Below are positions 43,217-54,855 of a stretch of 64,000 bases of DNA, piece by piece (positions within the stretch are counted from its first letter, which is position 1; every line of letters begins with the position of its first letter). Source of the stretch: Dactylorhiza incarnata (Eukaryota > Streptophyta > Magnoliopsida > Asparagales > Orchidaceae); the NCBI GenBank assembly GCA_033032865.1, contig JAWHQI010000099.1:7600501-7664500 (forward strand), in the 5' to 3' direction. The position numbers were made by a program, and so were the translations under genes. The notes under the pieces were generated by a model. That model was not told the DNA's origin and searched no databases. It saw nothing but the letters and a program-made list of their open reading frames with translations.

Positions 43217-45440
43217 ATGGCATCAAAGAAGGAAGGATATTTATATGAAGGAAGTGAACTTGTAAGGAATGGCTTCGCGAAGGCTCCTGAAGAAATTCAA
43301 AGCACCATAAGACTGCTCGACCCCGTTAGCTTGGAGTTCATTCTCTCATAATCAACAATAATAATGAAGAGGGAAGTTATGGAATTCTACTCGAATGCCA
43401 AGGGTGGCTCTAAAGGAACCTCCATCAAAAGTCAAGTCAATGGGATAAGAGTTAAGGTAACTCCAAATAAATTGGCCAGGGTTCTGCAGCTGCCGACCTT
43501 TGCTAAAGAGGAGGAGAATGAAGAGGTCACCCAAGAGGACTTAGATAAAGCTCTTGCATGGTGTGAGCATTCTAGGAAGACCTATGGGTCTCTAGAATGG
43601 AAGAACTTTAATCAGCAAGGAAAGCTACTGACTGATATAGTGGGAAAGACCCTTCTCTGCAAGGTAGGGTCTCATGACAGGATATCCAAACAGATGTTTG
43701 ATATAATGACCAGGAGAATCCTAAGCAAGAAAACCAATTGGGCTCAGATCATTTTCAAGAGAATACAAGAGAGCTTTCAAGTGCCCAACTTGGGAAGAAT
43801 ACTATCTCTTTATATGCAACTATCATATCATGAAAACTTCAATGAGAAATTTGGAGTAAAAATCCATCACATGAGAAGGATGGACATTAAGGTTTAGAGA
43901 GGTGAGAAAAGGTTATAACAAGGTCTCCCAAGAGGTCACAGGCTGTAGAGAATGTGGTGAGTGAAGAAGAAAGCTCACCAGAAGAAAGTGAGCTCATCCA
44001 CAACCCAGAACTGTCTAGCTCTGAAGAGAATGTGGAGCAGAGGAATGTCTCCCTCCAAACCTCAGCACTGGGCTTGGGGTCCAGGACCATTGCTGGAGTA
44101 GATCAAGGGGAGGATGACACTGAGGGGGAGCAGGATACTGAGCTCCCTGCTCACATGGAAGATGTCATCCACAATCTCACTTTGACTGAGTATGCTATCC
44201 ATTCTAGACTAACAGTCCAAGAGGATCCAAGTGAAGCTAACCAGGAAGCCAGTCAAGATAATCCTACTGATGAGACTAGCAGAGACCTACCAATTGCTGA
44301 AAAGCCAACTGTGCCTGAGGATGGACCAAGACAAACACTCCTTAGAAGATCCACATCCCCCATGTATGATGAGGCTGAAGGGATGGACATCTTTTCTCTC
44401 CACCATAATGCAGAAGAAGGCTCAAGGACAGACTGACAGACCCAACTCTTCCACATAGCAAAGGCTAGAAAACTCCTCATTACCGCCTCAGATAAGGATG
44501 CTCTTGGAATAACAAAGGTTCAAAATTGAGAGCTATATTGACATTGTTGTCAATGAGATAAGAAGAGACTTATCTAATGAGACTATAAATCTAAGAACTG
44601 ATATGAAGAGTCTGCAAGAAGACACGGCCAAACAACTAGCAATTACTCACCAGGGTATAACTGAACTTCTGGAAAATCAAGGCATGATTTGCAACAACAT
44701 AGAGAATGCCTATATAGCTACTAACAGGTGGATGGATGAACACAAAACCAATCTCCAAGAAAAATTAGATCAACACAGTCAGGAACTGGACAGTCATCTA
44801 CTTGAGACAAAGAATCATCTAGAAAAGGGAATTCATATGATTAAAGATAAGATTCTGAATCTTCTAGGGAACATCTAGAGGGAAATATCAGAAGAAGTCA
44901 TAAAGGGGGAGAGATCAATGATAAAGGCTAGTGGTGTGCATGCCATCTTGACCTCCAATACTATCAGGGGAGCAATGAATCTCCCTCCCCTAAACTATGA
45001 TTACCCTGCTGATCAAAATGCTGATATTCCTGCTACTACTACTGACCAGAGTAAGGGAAAGGAGATATTAGAGGTAGATGAGGTAAAGCTGAGAAAGAAA
45101 ATATACAGAGAAAAAATGGAGAAGAGGGATGACTATGAGAAGTGGAGTCCCAAATCCAGAGTCATAATATTAAATGCATGTGAGCTCATGAAAGTAAACA
45201 AATCTCAAAGACATAAGTTGTATAGCTCCCAAGAGTGGACTAAATTTGAAGATTAAGAAGAGTCAAGAAGAAGCCACAGAAGAGACAAGCTAACAGGAAG
45301 AATCCCAGCAGATGCTCCAGAACCACTCAAATATCATCCCAAGCCATATAAATATTTCACCAGGCAATCTGAGAAGAAACAGGAAGCTGCTGCCAAGAAA
45401 GAAAGGAATGAAATTGCTATAAAGGAACCAGAGATATAGA
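43217..45440 (+). pseudogene. B ORF2: plant transposon-protein-like domain with acidic and coiled-coil tail
   Basis: ATG 43217 opens a frame that, apart from TAA 43349-43351, continues to TAG 43895-43897. It contains VMEFYSNAKG, VTPNKLARVLQLP and LTDIVGKTLLCKVGSHD, clearly homologous to A ORF2. Further pieces in shifted frames give an acidic Glu/Ser-rich part (43954-44436), a coiled coil (44603-44878) and a charged end (44918-45256). No signal peptide or membrane segment is seen. It occupies the env-like position of SIRE elements; function unknown. Confidence 0.65.
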
Positions 45441-45645
45441 TGGCTGACTCATTGTGGGCATATGTAGCAATGCTGAAAACTTCAAAACATATATCACTAT
45501 TAGTAATTTCTCAATGAAACGATATGTGCCAAAATGTCTCTTTCTGTGATCACATAAACTAAACTGAAATTTCATTATTATATGTTGATTTCCTTTAGAT
45601 GTACTTTATCATTGAATGAATTATGGCTTCTTTAAATAGGGGGAT
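45441..45645. other. B 3' untranslated region and polypurine tract
   Basis: AT-rich spacer ending in AAATAGGGGGAT (45634-45645), the polypurine tract. Confidence 0.7.
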
Positions 45646-47484
45646 TGTTGGGAACAGTGCCCAGCAATGTTCCTGTTTCGAAGAAGTGCTCTGGTCAATG
45701 ATAAAATCATTATGTATTTGATGGTATGCTTAGTTTATACTTACAGAGATTAAATTATATGTCCAGTACTTCTCCAATCTCACTAAGTCTAATATCGTCG
45801 AGAAGGACTGGACATATCGTCGAATAAGCACTCATACATCATCGAGATTATTCTCAGAGTTAAGCAGAAGGTTCATGTCAGTTATCGTTGAGATAATGTG
45901 GACAATTCGACGATATCGTTGTGACATCAAAGTACACACGACGATATCATCATAAGAACAAGAAGAATCGATCAAAGTCTAGTATTGTCGTGTCAACCAG
46001 AATCACACGACGATATCGCTATAAGCTCTCAGAAGACTTAAGCCAAAGTATTCAGCAATGTCAACGACATCGTTGTAAAGAAGGCCAGTCGTCGAGAAGG
46101 TTAAAAGAGAACTCGTGAAGACAATTTATACAAGAAGAACCGCATATCGTTAGAATGATCAAGATGATATCGTCGATATGACAGAATGGTTTCAACGATA
46201 TCGTCGATAAGATATGGTTTCAACGATATCGTCGATAAGACAGAATGGTTTCAACAATATCGTCGATATGACAGCATGGTTTCAACGACATCGTCGAGAA
46301 GACCGCAAGTCATCAATTAGATTACGTTGACATCTTTAAGATGACTTCATGTCGTCGTGAGTTCAAGTGCAGCTGATATATCTTGTATCGTCAAGATATC
46401 CTTCTCTAAAGAAGAGTTAAGAAGACTTAAAGATTTGTCCAAGTGCAAGATGGATCGGCGTAACGACAAGTTCTGTCGTCGAGACAATGCAAATGTCGTC
46501 AAGAAAGATCAAGTTATTTCAAATCGCGTTGTCTGCATTTAATGCCGCAGCCTGATGGTCCAATCAGCGCATGCCATTAAGGAATGGTTCTCTGACACTT
46601 AAAGGACATCAAAGGAGACCGTTAGACGACTCCTTTGTCATATAAAAGAGATAAGTGTCTGCCCTAATTCTAACAAGTAAGAAATGCACATAATATACAC
46701 ACGAATCAATAGAACAGTAACAAGGCCGTGTGAAGAAGGAACAAGAATAAGAAAACAAAACAATCTTCATCAAGTGTTCTCCAAGTTTCAGTCCAGCAAC
46801 ATCAGCTGATAAAAACTGTTCCATATTTAAGAAGGGATTGAAGAGGAATTTGTGTTGTCCAAGATAACATCAAAAAGCATTCTCTTCAAGTTCAGAAGAC
46901 AATCTTCATCCGACTAAAGAAGTTTTTCTTATTCTTTCTCTGTAGGGCTTTCCAAGCCTGAGTTTGTATGATCTGTTTTAGATCTGAGTTGTAGGGATTG
47001 AGGGTCTGAGTTGTGGGGCTTGATGGCCTGAGTTTGTAGGATCTGCATCAGATATGAGTAGTAGGGCTTGAGGGCCTGAGCTGTAGAGCTTGAGGGCCTG
47101 AGATGTAGGGCTTGAGGGCCTGAGTTTGTAGGATCTGCATCAGATCTGAGTTATAGGGCTTGAGGGCCTGAGTTGTAGGGCTTGAGGGCCTGAGATTGTA
47201 GGGCTTGAGGGACTGAGATTGTAGGGCTTCATGTCTGAGTTTTTGGCAAAGTTTGCTGACCTTAGCTCACTGCTAGATAGGCACAGATGGATAGTGGACT
47301 ACTCAAGATACTCTGTCATGAGGAACCACTATAAATCTTTGACTGCTTTTTGTGATGTGCTCTTAATCTATAAAGACTTATGCTAAAACCTTCATAGAAA
47401 TAGACCCAAAAGTAAGTGGGTCAGGAGTTTTTAAAATACCTATTCCCCCCCCTCTAGGTGATTTGATAACTTCCATAACTAACA
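45646..47484 (+). repeat. 3' LTR of B
   Basis: 1839 bases, uninterrupted partner of the 5' LTR. ATCGTCGA cluster 45790-46500, TATA-like ATATAAAAG near 46639, 22-bp array 46960-47240. It ends CTAACA, followed by the GTAGG target copy. Confidence 0.92.
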
Positions 47485-47489
47485 GTAGG

Positions 47490-47777
47490 CCCTTCAATTG
47501 CATGCCTGATGGTTGCCGTTTCTGAGCAGTTGTGGTGATGAGCTTTAGGTTCTCCAGCCAGATGGATTAGGTGCGTTGAGTTGGTCGTGTTGGAGGACTC
47601 TTCTTCAGGGAAGTGGTGCTCGCGAGCGAAGTCCTCTGTTGGAGTATAGTCCAAGGATGGCGGAGGCGGATTGCCTTGTTCGGGGGTAGGATTATGAGCA
47701 CGTGGCGCTTCTCTGTTTGCGAGGTACTCTTCAATCTTGCATACACGTTCCTCCAATGCCGCACGGGGTGTATGCAT
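47490..47777 (-). pseudogene. F gag, N-terminal piece
   Basis: ATG 47777 (minus) starts MHTPRAALEERVCKIEEYL, a gypsy gag N-terminus with a short coiled coil, then a Pro/His-rich linker. It is cut at 47490 by B. The earlier open frame up to 47825 lies partly in the LTR-like repeat and starts with GTG, so this ATG is preferred. Confidence 0.65.
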
Positions 47778-48099
47778 GACCTCTTCCGTGAGAGGTGTGC
47801 CAGCAGTGGGAGAAGCACGCTTCACGTGATTTGGACTCTACAACGGGCGTTGGGAAGCGGGACTGGCACACTTTGTGTGATTTGGAGTCTGCGGCTTGTA
47901 ACTGGTTGAGAGTGGAGGGGACACTAGAGCCGTGAACTTATTGTCGACTGAAGGGCTTCCAACTAAGTTGAGGGCCATGTGAGCGCTGAGCGCATTGCAT
48001 GCGGGATGCTTTTTGTGGTGCATGCGTGGCGCTTACTGCGGTCCACGTGGGGCATGCTCTGCTCGTGGTGGAGTGTGTGCCGAGTGCGTAGAAAAATGC

Positions 48100-48470
48100 A
48101 CGCAAGGTGAAATGTGCGCAGGGTGTACACAAGGCGCAATGTGTGCGCAAGGAGCAGTGTGCGTAAGGTATAATGTGCATGAGGTGTGCGCAAGGTGCAG
48201 TGTGCGGGAGGCACAATGTGCGCGAGTTGTGCACATATCGCGGTTAGCGCAAGGCACAATGCGCATTAGGTGTGTGAAAGACACAGTGTGCGCGATGTGT
48301 GTGCAAGGCGTAGTGGCCGCGGGGTGTGCGCAAGGCACAATGTGTGCGTGGTGTGTGCAAGGCGCAATGCGTGTGTGGTGTGTGCAAGGCACAATGTGTG
48401 CATGGGGTGCACAAGGCGCAATGTGCGCAAGGCGCAGTACGCACAAAGCGCAATGTGCATGAAGTGTGTT
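48100..48470. repeat. GTGCGC/GCGCAA degenerate repeat, second copy
   Basis: Counterpart of 750-975. Long Cys/Arg- and His/Cys-rich open frames on both strands result from the repeat. Confidence 0.7.
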
Positions 48471-48959
48471 AGCATCGTGGAATCCCCGAGTGTGCTTAAA
48501 GTGGGCTCGAAGATCCATCTTCGAAGCATTCTTCGAAGGCGAAGGAGATCTTCGAAGGTTTCTTCGAGGATCTCTCTTGCTCAAAGGAGGAAAGCTGGGA
48601 GGAGAGAAAAATTGATTGGAAGGAGGGCCCTGAGGTCTTATTTATTGGGCTCAGGGGTAGTTATGGTGGTTACATGGTTATCCGTAGGCCATAACTACCC
48701 TTTTTACTATTTGTAGGCCGATTTAATATAGACTAATATACATATTTCATAATAATTTACTACGAGCAAACCGATATAATTTCAGATATTTACGCCCACT
48801 CATAATGGGTGGTTATGATGGTTATGCGGCTACCTGCACACCATCACCAATTTATGTGCTATACGCACACCCATTTGTACAGTTTTGTGGTGATATGTAC
48901 TCATATGATGGATATGGTTATGCACACACCATAACCATATTATTTGCTATATATAGACC

Positions 48960-49340
48960 GTATTGGAGGATTTTACTATTTTTATCCCACGATATGGGAT
49001 TTTACTATTTGCATCCTACGGTATGGGATTTTACTATTTGCACCCATATGTTGGAGGATTTTACTATTTACACCCCCATGTTCGAGGATTTTACTATTTA
49101 CACCCCATGTTGGAGGATTTTACTATTTACACTCCCATGTTGGAGGATTTTACTATTTGCACCCCATGATTGGGGATTATACTATTTGCATCCCACGATA
49201 TGGGATTTTACTATTTGCACCCCCATGTTGGTGGATTTTACTAATTACACTCCGAGGATTTTACTATTTGCACCCATGATGGGGGATTTTACTATTTGCA
49301 CCCCATGATTGGGGATTTTACTATTTGCACCCCTATGTTG
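48960..49340. repeat. 29-bp tandem array, second copy
   Basis: About 13 units around GGATTTTACTATTTGCACCC, counterpart of 1584-2040. Confidence 0.85.
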
Positions 49341-49431
49341 GGTGGTTATAGGGCTAGTGAGGTTTACTTTGGTCAAGATCGTACTTAAAGAATCTTTGGT
49401 TTGACCGAAATCATTATGGGGAACCCTAGCA

Positions 49432-51574
49432 ACTATCATGTTAATACTGATGCATATAATCTAATTTACATGTATGTGTAAGTACTAGGGGTATTCATTT
49501 GGCCCGGGCCTGGAAGGCCCACCCGGGCCTGGCCTGGCTAGGCCTGGTCCTGGATAGGCCCGGTACCAGGCCCAGGCTAGGCCTTGGGGGCCTAAAAAGG
49601 CCCCCATTTTGGCCAAAAGCTTTGCCTGCAGCCCAACTAAGGCCAGGCCCGGGCACCAGACCTAGCCTGGTGCGAGCTCGGGACCAGGACTAGTCAGGAT
49701 TTGCATAGTTTTAATCCCGCCTAAGACGGGATTTACGAATGTACATCCCACCCATGGGAGGATTTTACCGCAATTGGGCGGGATTTACACTAACCCCCCC
49801 CTAATTTGTCGGAATTCAATGCCTGGAAGCAGGCCTAGGCGGCTAGGCAAGCTGGCATGTTGTACTATTTTTTATATTTAAAACATTTTAATTTTATTTT
49901 TTTTATTTAAAATAACTATATTTATAAATAAATATTACTATTATTGTCAGTCCGCCCGACCTCCAGGACGTAGAAAGGCCCCCTCTTGAAGAGGATGCAT
50001 GGGCCTGGCAGAAGCCAGGCCCGGGCCTGCCGGGCTTTATGGACCCGCCAAATATTGTGTAGTGCCTATGTCACTACTAGTTCGTATGCACAAATAAATT
50101 GCACACACTCAATCGGATTACGTTCATGCGATCCATTGATATTTATGCACTACATTAAAGAAGTGTGATTTATATATGTATGTTTGCTTGCAAGTTAATT
50201 TAAAGTCCTTGCTCATCTTAATTAAATAAAATTAAAAAATTGAATAATAACAAGGATATCCCACCACCTAGTCATACTTCTTCTGATAAATTTTCATGAG
50301 CATTGTGAAGTTGAGTACTTTGGAGTGAATTATAAAAATATCATGTGCAATCTATCTCAAAAAACACCACGTTCTTACTTCTTTTTGGTACACTAGATCA
50401 TCACAAAGTAAAAAATCTTTTAAAATATTGTGATCCTCTAAAGAATGCCTAGTATCCCTGATATGTCTTAATGAGTATTGTGTGAGCAAAGTATCTTAGT
50501 AGTTATACTTTTTGAACATTGAAGTTGTGGAAGTAATTTTACTTTACATAGTGATGATGTTAGTATACAATTCATTACACATTGTTATGTTTTTTGTTTA
50601 TTACATATGATATAAGCTATTAATACAATACTCGTGTACTCATCATTGCTTCATATAACACTTCCACGCAAAAAATTGGACTCTAAGCTTCATTGAATAT
50701 CTCTTACATGAAAAACAAAATACTAGATTATCTTGCTTGATCTCTAAATATAACTAATATATAGCCATTGACCCACCATGGTGTGAATAACAGGATCCTT
50801 AGCGGCAAATGCTTTAAAATCAAAGGCATAAGCTACTATTAACTGCTAGCAAGTGGGCTTGCAAATTTGGTTATCTTTTCTCATTTGTGTCTTCATTTTT
50901 TGTGGTTGTAGTTATTTATATTCTATCGAATGGAAATGTTTGTAGAAGGTTGGGTGCTCTTCTTAGATTATGATCGTCTTATGGGTTTTCACCCAAATTT
51001 TGGGTTTTCTACACAAAATTTATGCACATTGATTTTGTGTGTGAATTATGTTTGTTTGTTCTAGGTGCATACATTGATTATCATAGGTACTTTGTTGAAG
51101 TCGGTTAAATTTCCAATATGTGGTATCAAAATCATGTTGAGATGCGGTGATTGGATATTTTGTGTTTTTGATTAGGCGTAGTACTATTGATCCATTGCCT
51201 ACCTTACTTGGTCACAATCTTTGAAGTAAACAACTCCAAGACATTGCCCGCTTCATCGTTCATGATGATACATATTGTACAAGACATCATATTGTAGGAT
51301 GTCTGACCCTAAACCCATCTATTTCCGCATGGGTTATTCTTGAACAAGACATCATATTGTAGGATGTCTGACTCTAATACTATTTATAATGACTCAATCC
51401 CCATAATATCATAAGTATTGTTCACTTTAGTTTAACCCAACACATATTAAGTTGAACCACATAGTTTCTTCTTTTTTTACATGTGGCTAGGAACACTTCT
51501 TAGGAGGTCACCCATCCCGGAATTACTCTCATCGGAACACGCTTAACTATAAAGTTTCTAACACAAGTCCATCA
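49432..51574. other. Decayed retroelement stretch between F and G
   Basis: AT-rich, no intact gene. The segment 50265-50530 is a decayed copy of the two-unit block of C and H, in C orientation, and GTAGTTATAC plus following bases also match, so a C/H-like interior probably lies here. No LTR ends were found. Confidence 0.45.
49488..50075. mobile_element. Possible non-autonomous hAT-like element
   Basis: It starts near TAGGGGTATTCATTTGGCCC and is full of GGCCCGGGCC/AGGCCTGG words on both sides of an AT-rich centre; the right part ends near GGCCCGGGCCTGCCGGGC. This resembles plant hAT-type elements that begin with (T)AGGGGTGTTCA and GGGCC-rich subterminal repeats. Matching terminal repeats and an 8-bp duplication were not found. 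Confidence 0.3.
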
Positions 51575-51664
51575 TGTACAACCCTGTATTCGCCGAGTGG
51601 GTTCCCGGGACCCAAGAGTTCTTTTAGAACATCTTCTTTTAGCATGTTCCAGAGCAGGGAGACA

Positions 51665-52566
51665 TGCGAGGCAGGGGGGCGAGCTCCTCTCGACCCCGCC
51701 CCCCAGCAAAGGGGGGGGGGTGAGCTCCTCTCGCCCCCACCCCCCAGGAGGGGAGGGGGGGGGGGCGAGATCCTCTCGCCCCTGCCCCCCAGCAAAGGGG
51801 GGGGGGACCCCAGGCGGGGGCGAGCTCCTCTCGCCCCCGCCCCCTAGTAAAGGGGGAGTGAGACCCCAGGCAGGGGGGGGGGAGAGCCCCGCTCGCCCCC
51901 GCCCCTAGAAAGGGGGGGGGGGGCGAGCTCCTCTCTCCCCTGCCCCCAGCAGGGGGTGAGCTCCTCTCGCCCCCGCCCCCCAGCAGGGGGGGGGGGGGGG
52001 AGACCCCGGGCGGGGGGGGGGGGGGGGGCGAGCTCCTCTCGCCCCCGCCCCCCAGCAAAGGGGGGCGAGACCCCAGGCGGGGGGGGGGGGGGGGGTGGGC
52101 GAGCTCCTTTTGCCCCCGCCCCCAGTAGGGGGCGAGCTCCTCTCGCCCCCCCCCCCCCCCCCCCCCCCCCGCAAGGGGGGGATCTCCTCTCGCCCTCGCC
52201 CCCCAGCAAAGGGGGGGCGATACCCCAGGCGGGGGGGGGTGAGCTCCTCTCGCCCCCGCCCCCTAGGAAAGGGGGGTGGGAGAGACCCCAGGCGGGGGGG
52301 GAGGGGGGGGAGGGGGGGGGGGGAGGGGGGGGGGGAGGGGGGGGAGGGGGGGCGAGCTCCTCTCGCCCCCGTACCCCAGCAAATGGGGGGCGAGACCCTA
52401 GGATGTCCTCTCGCCCCCGCCCCCCAGCAGGGGATGAGATCTTCTCGCCCCCGCCCCCCAGCAAAGGGGGGGGGGGGGGGGGGGGCGAGACCCCAGGCGA
52501 GGGCAGGGTGGGGGGTGGGGGGGGGGGGAGAGCTCCTCTCGCCCCCGCCCCCAGCAGGGGGCGAGC
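51665..52566. repeat. GC-rich minisatellite in G U3, left part
   Basis: Units of variable length (about 45-75 bases) contain GGGCGAGCTCCTCTCGCCCC, CCGCCCCCCAGCAAAGGGG and CGAGACCCCAGGCGGGG. GGGCGAG and CTCGCCC form inverted pairs in each unit. Length varies through G and C runs, including C25 at 52146-52170. Pro- and Gly-rich open frames on both strands are artefacts. Confidence 0.88.
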
Positions 52567-53885
52567 TGTTGGACATGTGTGTCACATCCCTTTGTTTGAG
52601 AATAACAAATCCCATATTGTATTTGATATTGCTTGTAGTATGTTTATAGTGTACAGGAACTATAGGTGCAATACTCCACAAGTAGAAGGCAGCATGGAAT
52701 CAAACTTTTGAAAGGAGCTGCGCTACCGCCAGGATCTAGCCGTCTGACGAAATTGAAGCTGCGTTCGATGAAATTTCGTTCGACGAATTTGGCTCCGTTC
52801 GACAAAATGTCCGTTCGACGAACTTGAAGCTCTGACCGACGAAAGTTTGTTCTGCCACGCCACCGACAGTTTTCGCTACCTTCAGCGCTATCGCTACCGC
52901 CAGGTGCTATCTCCTGTTCGTGCACAGCGCCACTCCGCCGACGGTTTCGCAACCGCTCCACACGAACGCTACCGCAGACGCTAGCCACTACCGCAGGCGC
53001 TAGCTCCAAGTTCTATAAAATGAGCCAACTATGATCATTTTATCTATCCATCCCAGAGAGGTTGCTTGTGCCACAATTCCAGTGCTGTTATGCTGCCGAA
53101 GATGGATCTCCCACAAAAAGCTTAAGGAGAATTCTGGAGGAGGGCTACGTCACGCTACATCCGAAGGACGATCGCTTCGATCTCGCTTATACTACAGCGA
53201 TCCTTCATCCTCAACTCCAGAGATCTCATATAGGGAGTTTTATTATTGTTTTTCATTATTTCCATTCCATACTTTCTTTGTAACCGTTTAGTTAATTCGC
53301 CTTGTGTTGGCGACTAGGTCTGGGTAGGACTTAGGGGGAAATTCGCCTTGTGTTGGCGACTAGTTCTAAGTGATTAGATCTAGGGGGGCTCAAGGCCATA
53401 TCCGGGGAAGGATTGGCTAGAGCGGCTTGAGGCCTTATCCGGGGAAGGATAGGCTAAAGCCAACCGGTTCGTGGGGATACGAGTCGGTATAGAAAAGGAA
53501 AAGATATTTTCATTTGTATGCCTCCGATTTCTAGCGATATAGAAATCAAATTTTTGTAAACACCATTTTTATATAAATACAATCATGTCTCTATTTGTGT
53601 TTACTTGATTTCTCACTTTTGGCATTATCTCTAAAATATTGGTTACAAAGCTTTCAATTCAAATCACTTTGTCTAAATTGTTTATCTTAATCTATTTCAT
53701 CATATAATAATTTAGCACTTGTTTCTAAATCCTAAACTTGCAAATTATGATGTTTTCTTCCTTTAGCTAAATTGTTATTTTGTGGTCTAATATTACTTTA
53801 AACAATTTAGTAATTTCAATAAAATTATAAAAAGATTTTTATTCCCTTATTCACCCCCCCTCTAAGGGCGCCGCAAGATCCAACA
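52567..53885 (+). repeat. Solo LTR of C/H superfamily inside the G minisatellite
   Basis: 1319 bases starting TGTTGGACATG and ending GATCCAACA, flanked by GAGC on both sides (52563-52566 and 53886-53889), then a minisatellite that resumes on the right. It shares TTTGAGAATAACAAAT near its start, a TATA box CTATAAAA (53013-53020), the doubled TTCGCC-TGTTGGCGACTA words and the ending CTCTAAGGGCGCC with C. Its U3 motif module differs: GCTACCGC/GCGCTAGC plus TTCGTTCGACGAA-type words (52715-53005). No internal region is present, so it arose by LTR-LTR recombination. Confidence 0.85.
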
Positions 53886-54335
53886 GAGCTCCTCTCTCCC
53901 CCGCCCCCAGTAAAGGGGGGCGATACCCCAGGCAGGTGACGAGCTCCTCTCACCCCCGCCCCCAGCAGCGGGTGAGCTTCTATTGCCCCCGCCCCCCAGG
54001 AAAGGCGGGGCGAGACCCCAGGCGGGGGCGAGCTCCTCTCGGCCCCGCCCCCAGCAGGGGGTGAGCTCCTCTCGCCCCCGCCCCCCAGTAAAGGGGAGGC
54101 GAGACCCCAGGCGGGGGGGGGGGGGGGGGGGGGGCGAGCTCCTCTCGCCCCCGCCCCCAGCAGGGGGTGAGCTCCTCTCGCCCCCGCCCCCAGGAAAGGG
54201 GGGCGAGACCCCAAGCGGGGGGCGAGCTTCTCTCGCCCCCGCCCCCAGCAGGGGGAGAGCTCAGGAGGGAGACACCCTCCCAGCTTGCCCCGCCCCGGCC
54301 CAGTGAGGGGGGGGGGGGGGGGGGCGAGCAGGGGA
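53886..54335. repeat. GC-rich minisatellite in G U3, right part
   Basis: Continuation of 51665-52566 beyond the solo LTR, with the same GAGCTCCTCTCGCCCCCGCC word. Confidence 0.88.
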
Positions 54336-54806
54336 GGAGGTCAACCCCCTCTCGCCCGGCCCCGAGAGGTTGGTCTTCGCTGCGTTAGTGCCCCTAAGCA
54401 GCGGGATTTGGCTGTTCGCAGGCCAAATCCGAGGGTATTTTCGTAATCTCATAGGCCAGATTATGGCTATCTGCAGACCAAGTTCAAAATCCTATAAATA
54501 AGCCGAAGGTGGCACCATTTGGAGGATCTCTCTCTTTTGGCCTCTCTCTCCCCAAGTCTCTTTAGTGGGTGAGGAGAGCCTCCAAGGGTTCCCAAGCTTA
54601 GCATTGGCTTGGGAGGGGAAGCGCTCTAAGATCTTCCGGGTGTGTGGTGGGACCTCCTCGCTAAGCCCTTGGTCCCATTCCTAGTTCCTTAGCCTCTTAG
54701 CCTAAAGCTCTCCCTTGGGAGAAGTAAGTATGAGGTCACCCCCCAACTTGTTGAGGGCCCGAATTCCACAGAGACTAAGTCTTGTTCTCAAGTCTTGGTT
54801 TAAACA

Positions 54807-54827
54807 TTTATGGTGCGGTGAGCGTGG
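54807..54827 (+). other. Primer binding site of G
   Basis: TTTATGGTGCGGTGAGCGTG directly after the LTR, nearly the same as in E. Confidence 0.7.
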
Positions 54828-54855
54828 AGAGTGACCAACTCAAGAAACTCTCAAG

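Larger units (their letters stand above)
31080..47484 (+). mobile_element. Element B: pol-less SIRE-like copia retrotransposon, host of C
   Basis: LTRs 31080-40561 (inflated by C) and 45646-47484 start TGTTGGGAA and end CATAACTAACA (last base T in the left copy). GTAGG duplications flank it (31075-31079 and 47485-47489). Primer site, a decayed gag C-terminus with a broken zinc knuckle, and a second ORF like that of A are present; the gag UBN2 domain, protease, integrase, RT and RNase H are missing. Without C it is about 8.7 kb. It is inserted in F gag, opposite to F. Confidence 0.9.
47815..49431 (-). repeat. 5' LTR-like repeat of F
   Basis: Partner of 449-2133. It contains the GCGC-rich degenerate repeat (48100-48470) and the 29-bp array (48960-49340) but neither the G98 nor the C37 run. 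On the minus strand it begins TGCTAGGGTT at 49431. The inner end is about 47815 by loss of similarity; TGGCACACCTC just inside could be a primer site but is unproven. Confidence 0.65.
51575..54806 (+). repeat. 5' LTR of G, expanded by minisatellite and solo LTR
   Basis: From TGTACAACCC to TTTAAACA. Without the inserted solo LTR it is about 1.9 kb, against 1.1 kb for E. Most of the excess is a GC-rich minisatellite in U3 (51665-52566 and 53886-54335). TATA box CTATAAATA at 54492-54500. The following leader shares GCTTGGGAGGGGAAGCGCTC with E. Confidence 0.8.

Noticed and set aside
43217..45440. Retroviral-type envelope gene
   Set aside because: The position fits the env-like ORF of SIRE elements, but no signal peptide, membrane segment or cleavage site is visible; called only as a domain of unknown function.
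51597..52711. Pro-rich and Gly-rich frames over 200 codons
   Set aside because: They are GC minisatellite artefacts with frames on both strands and homopolymer-driven sequence.
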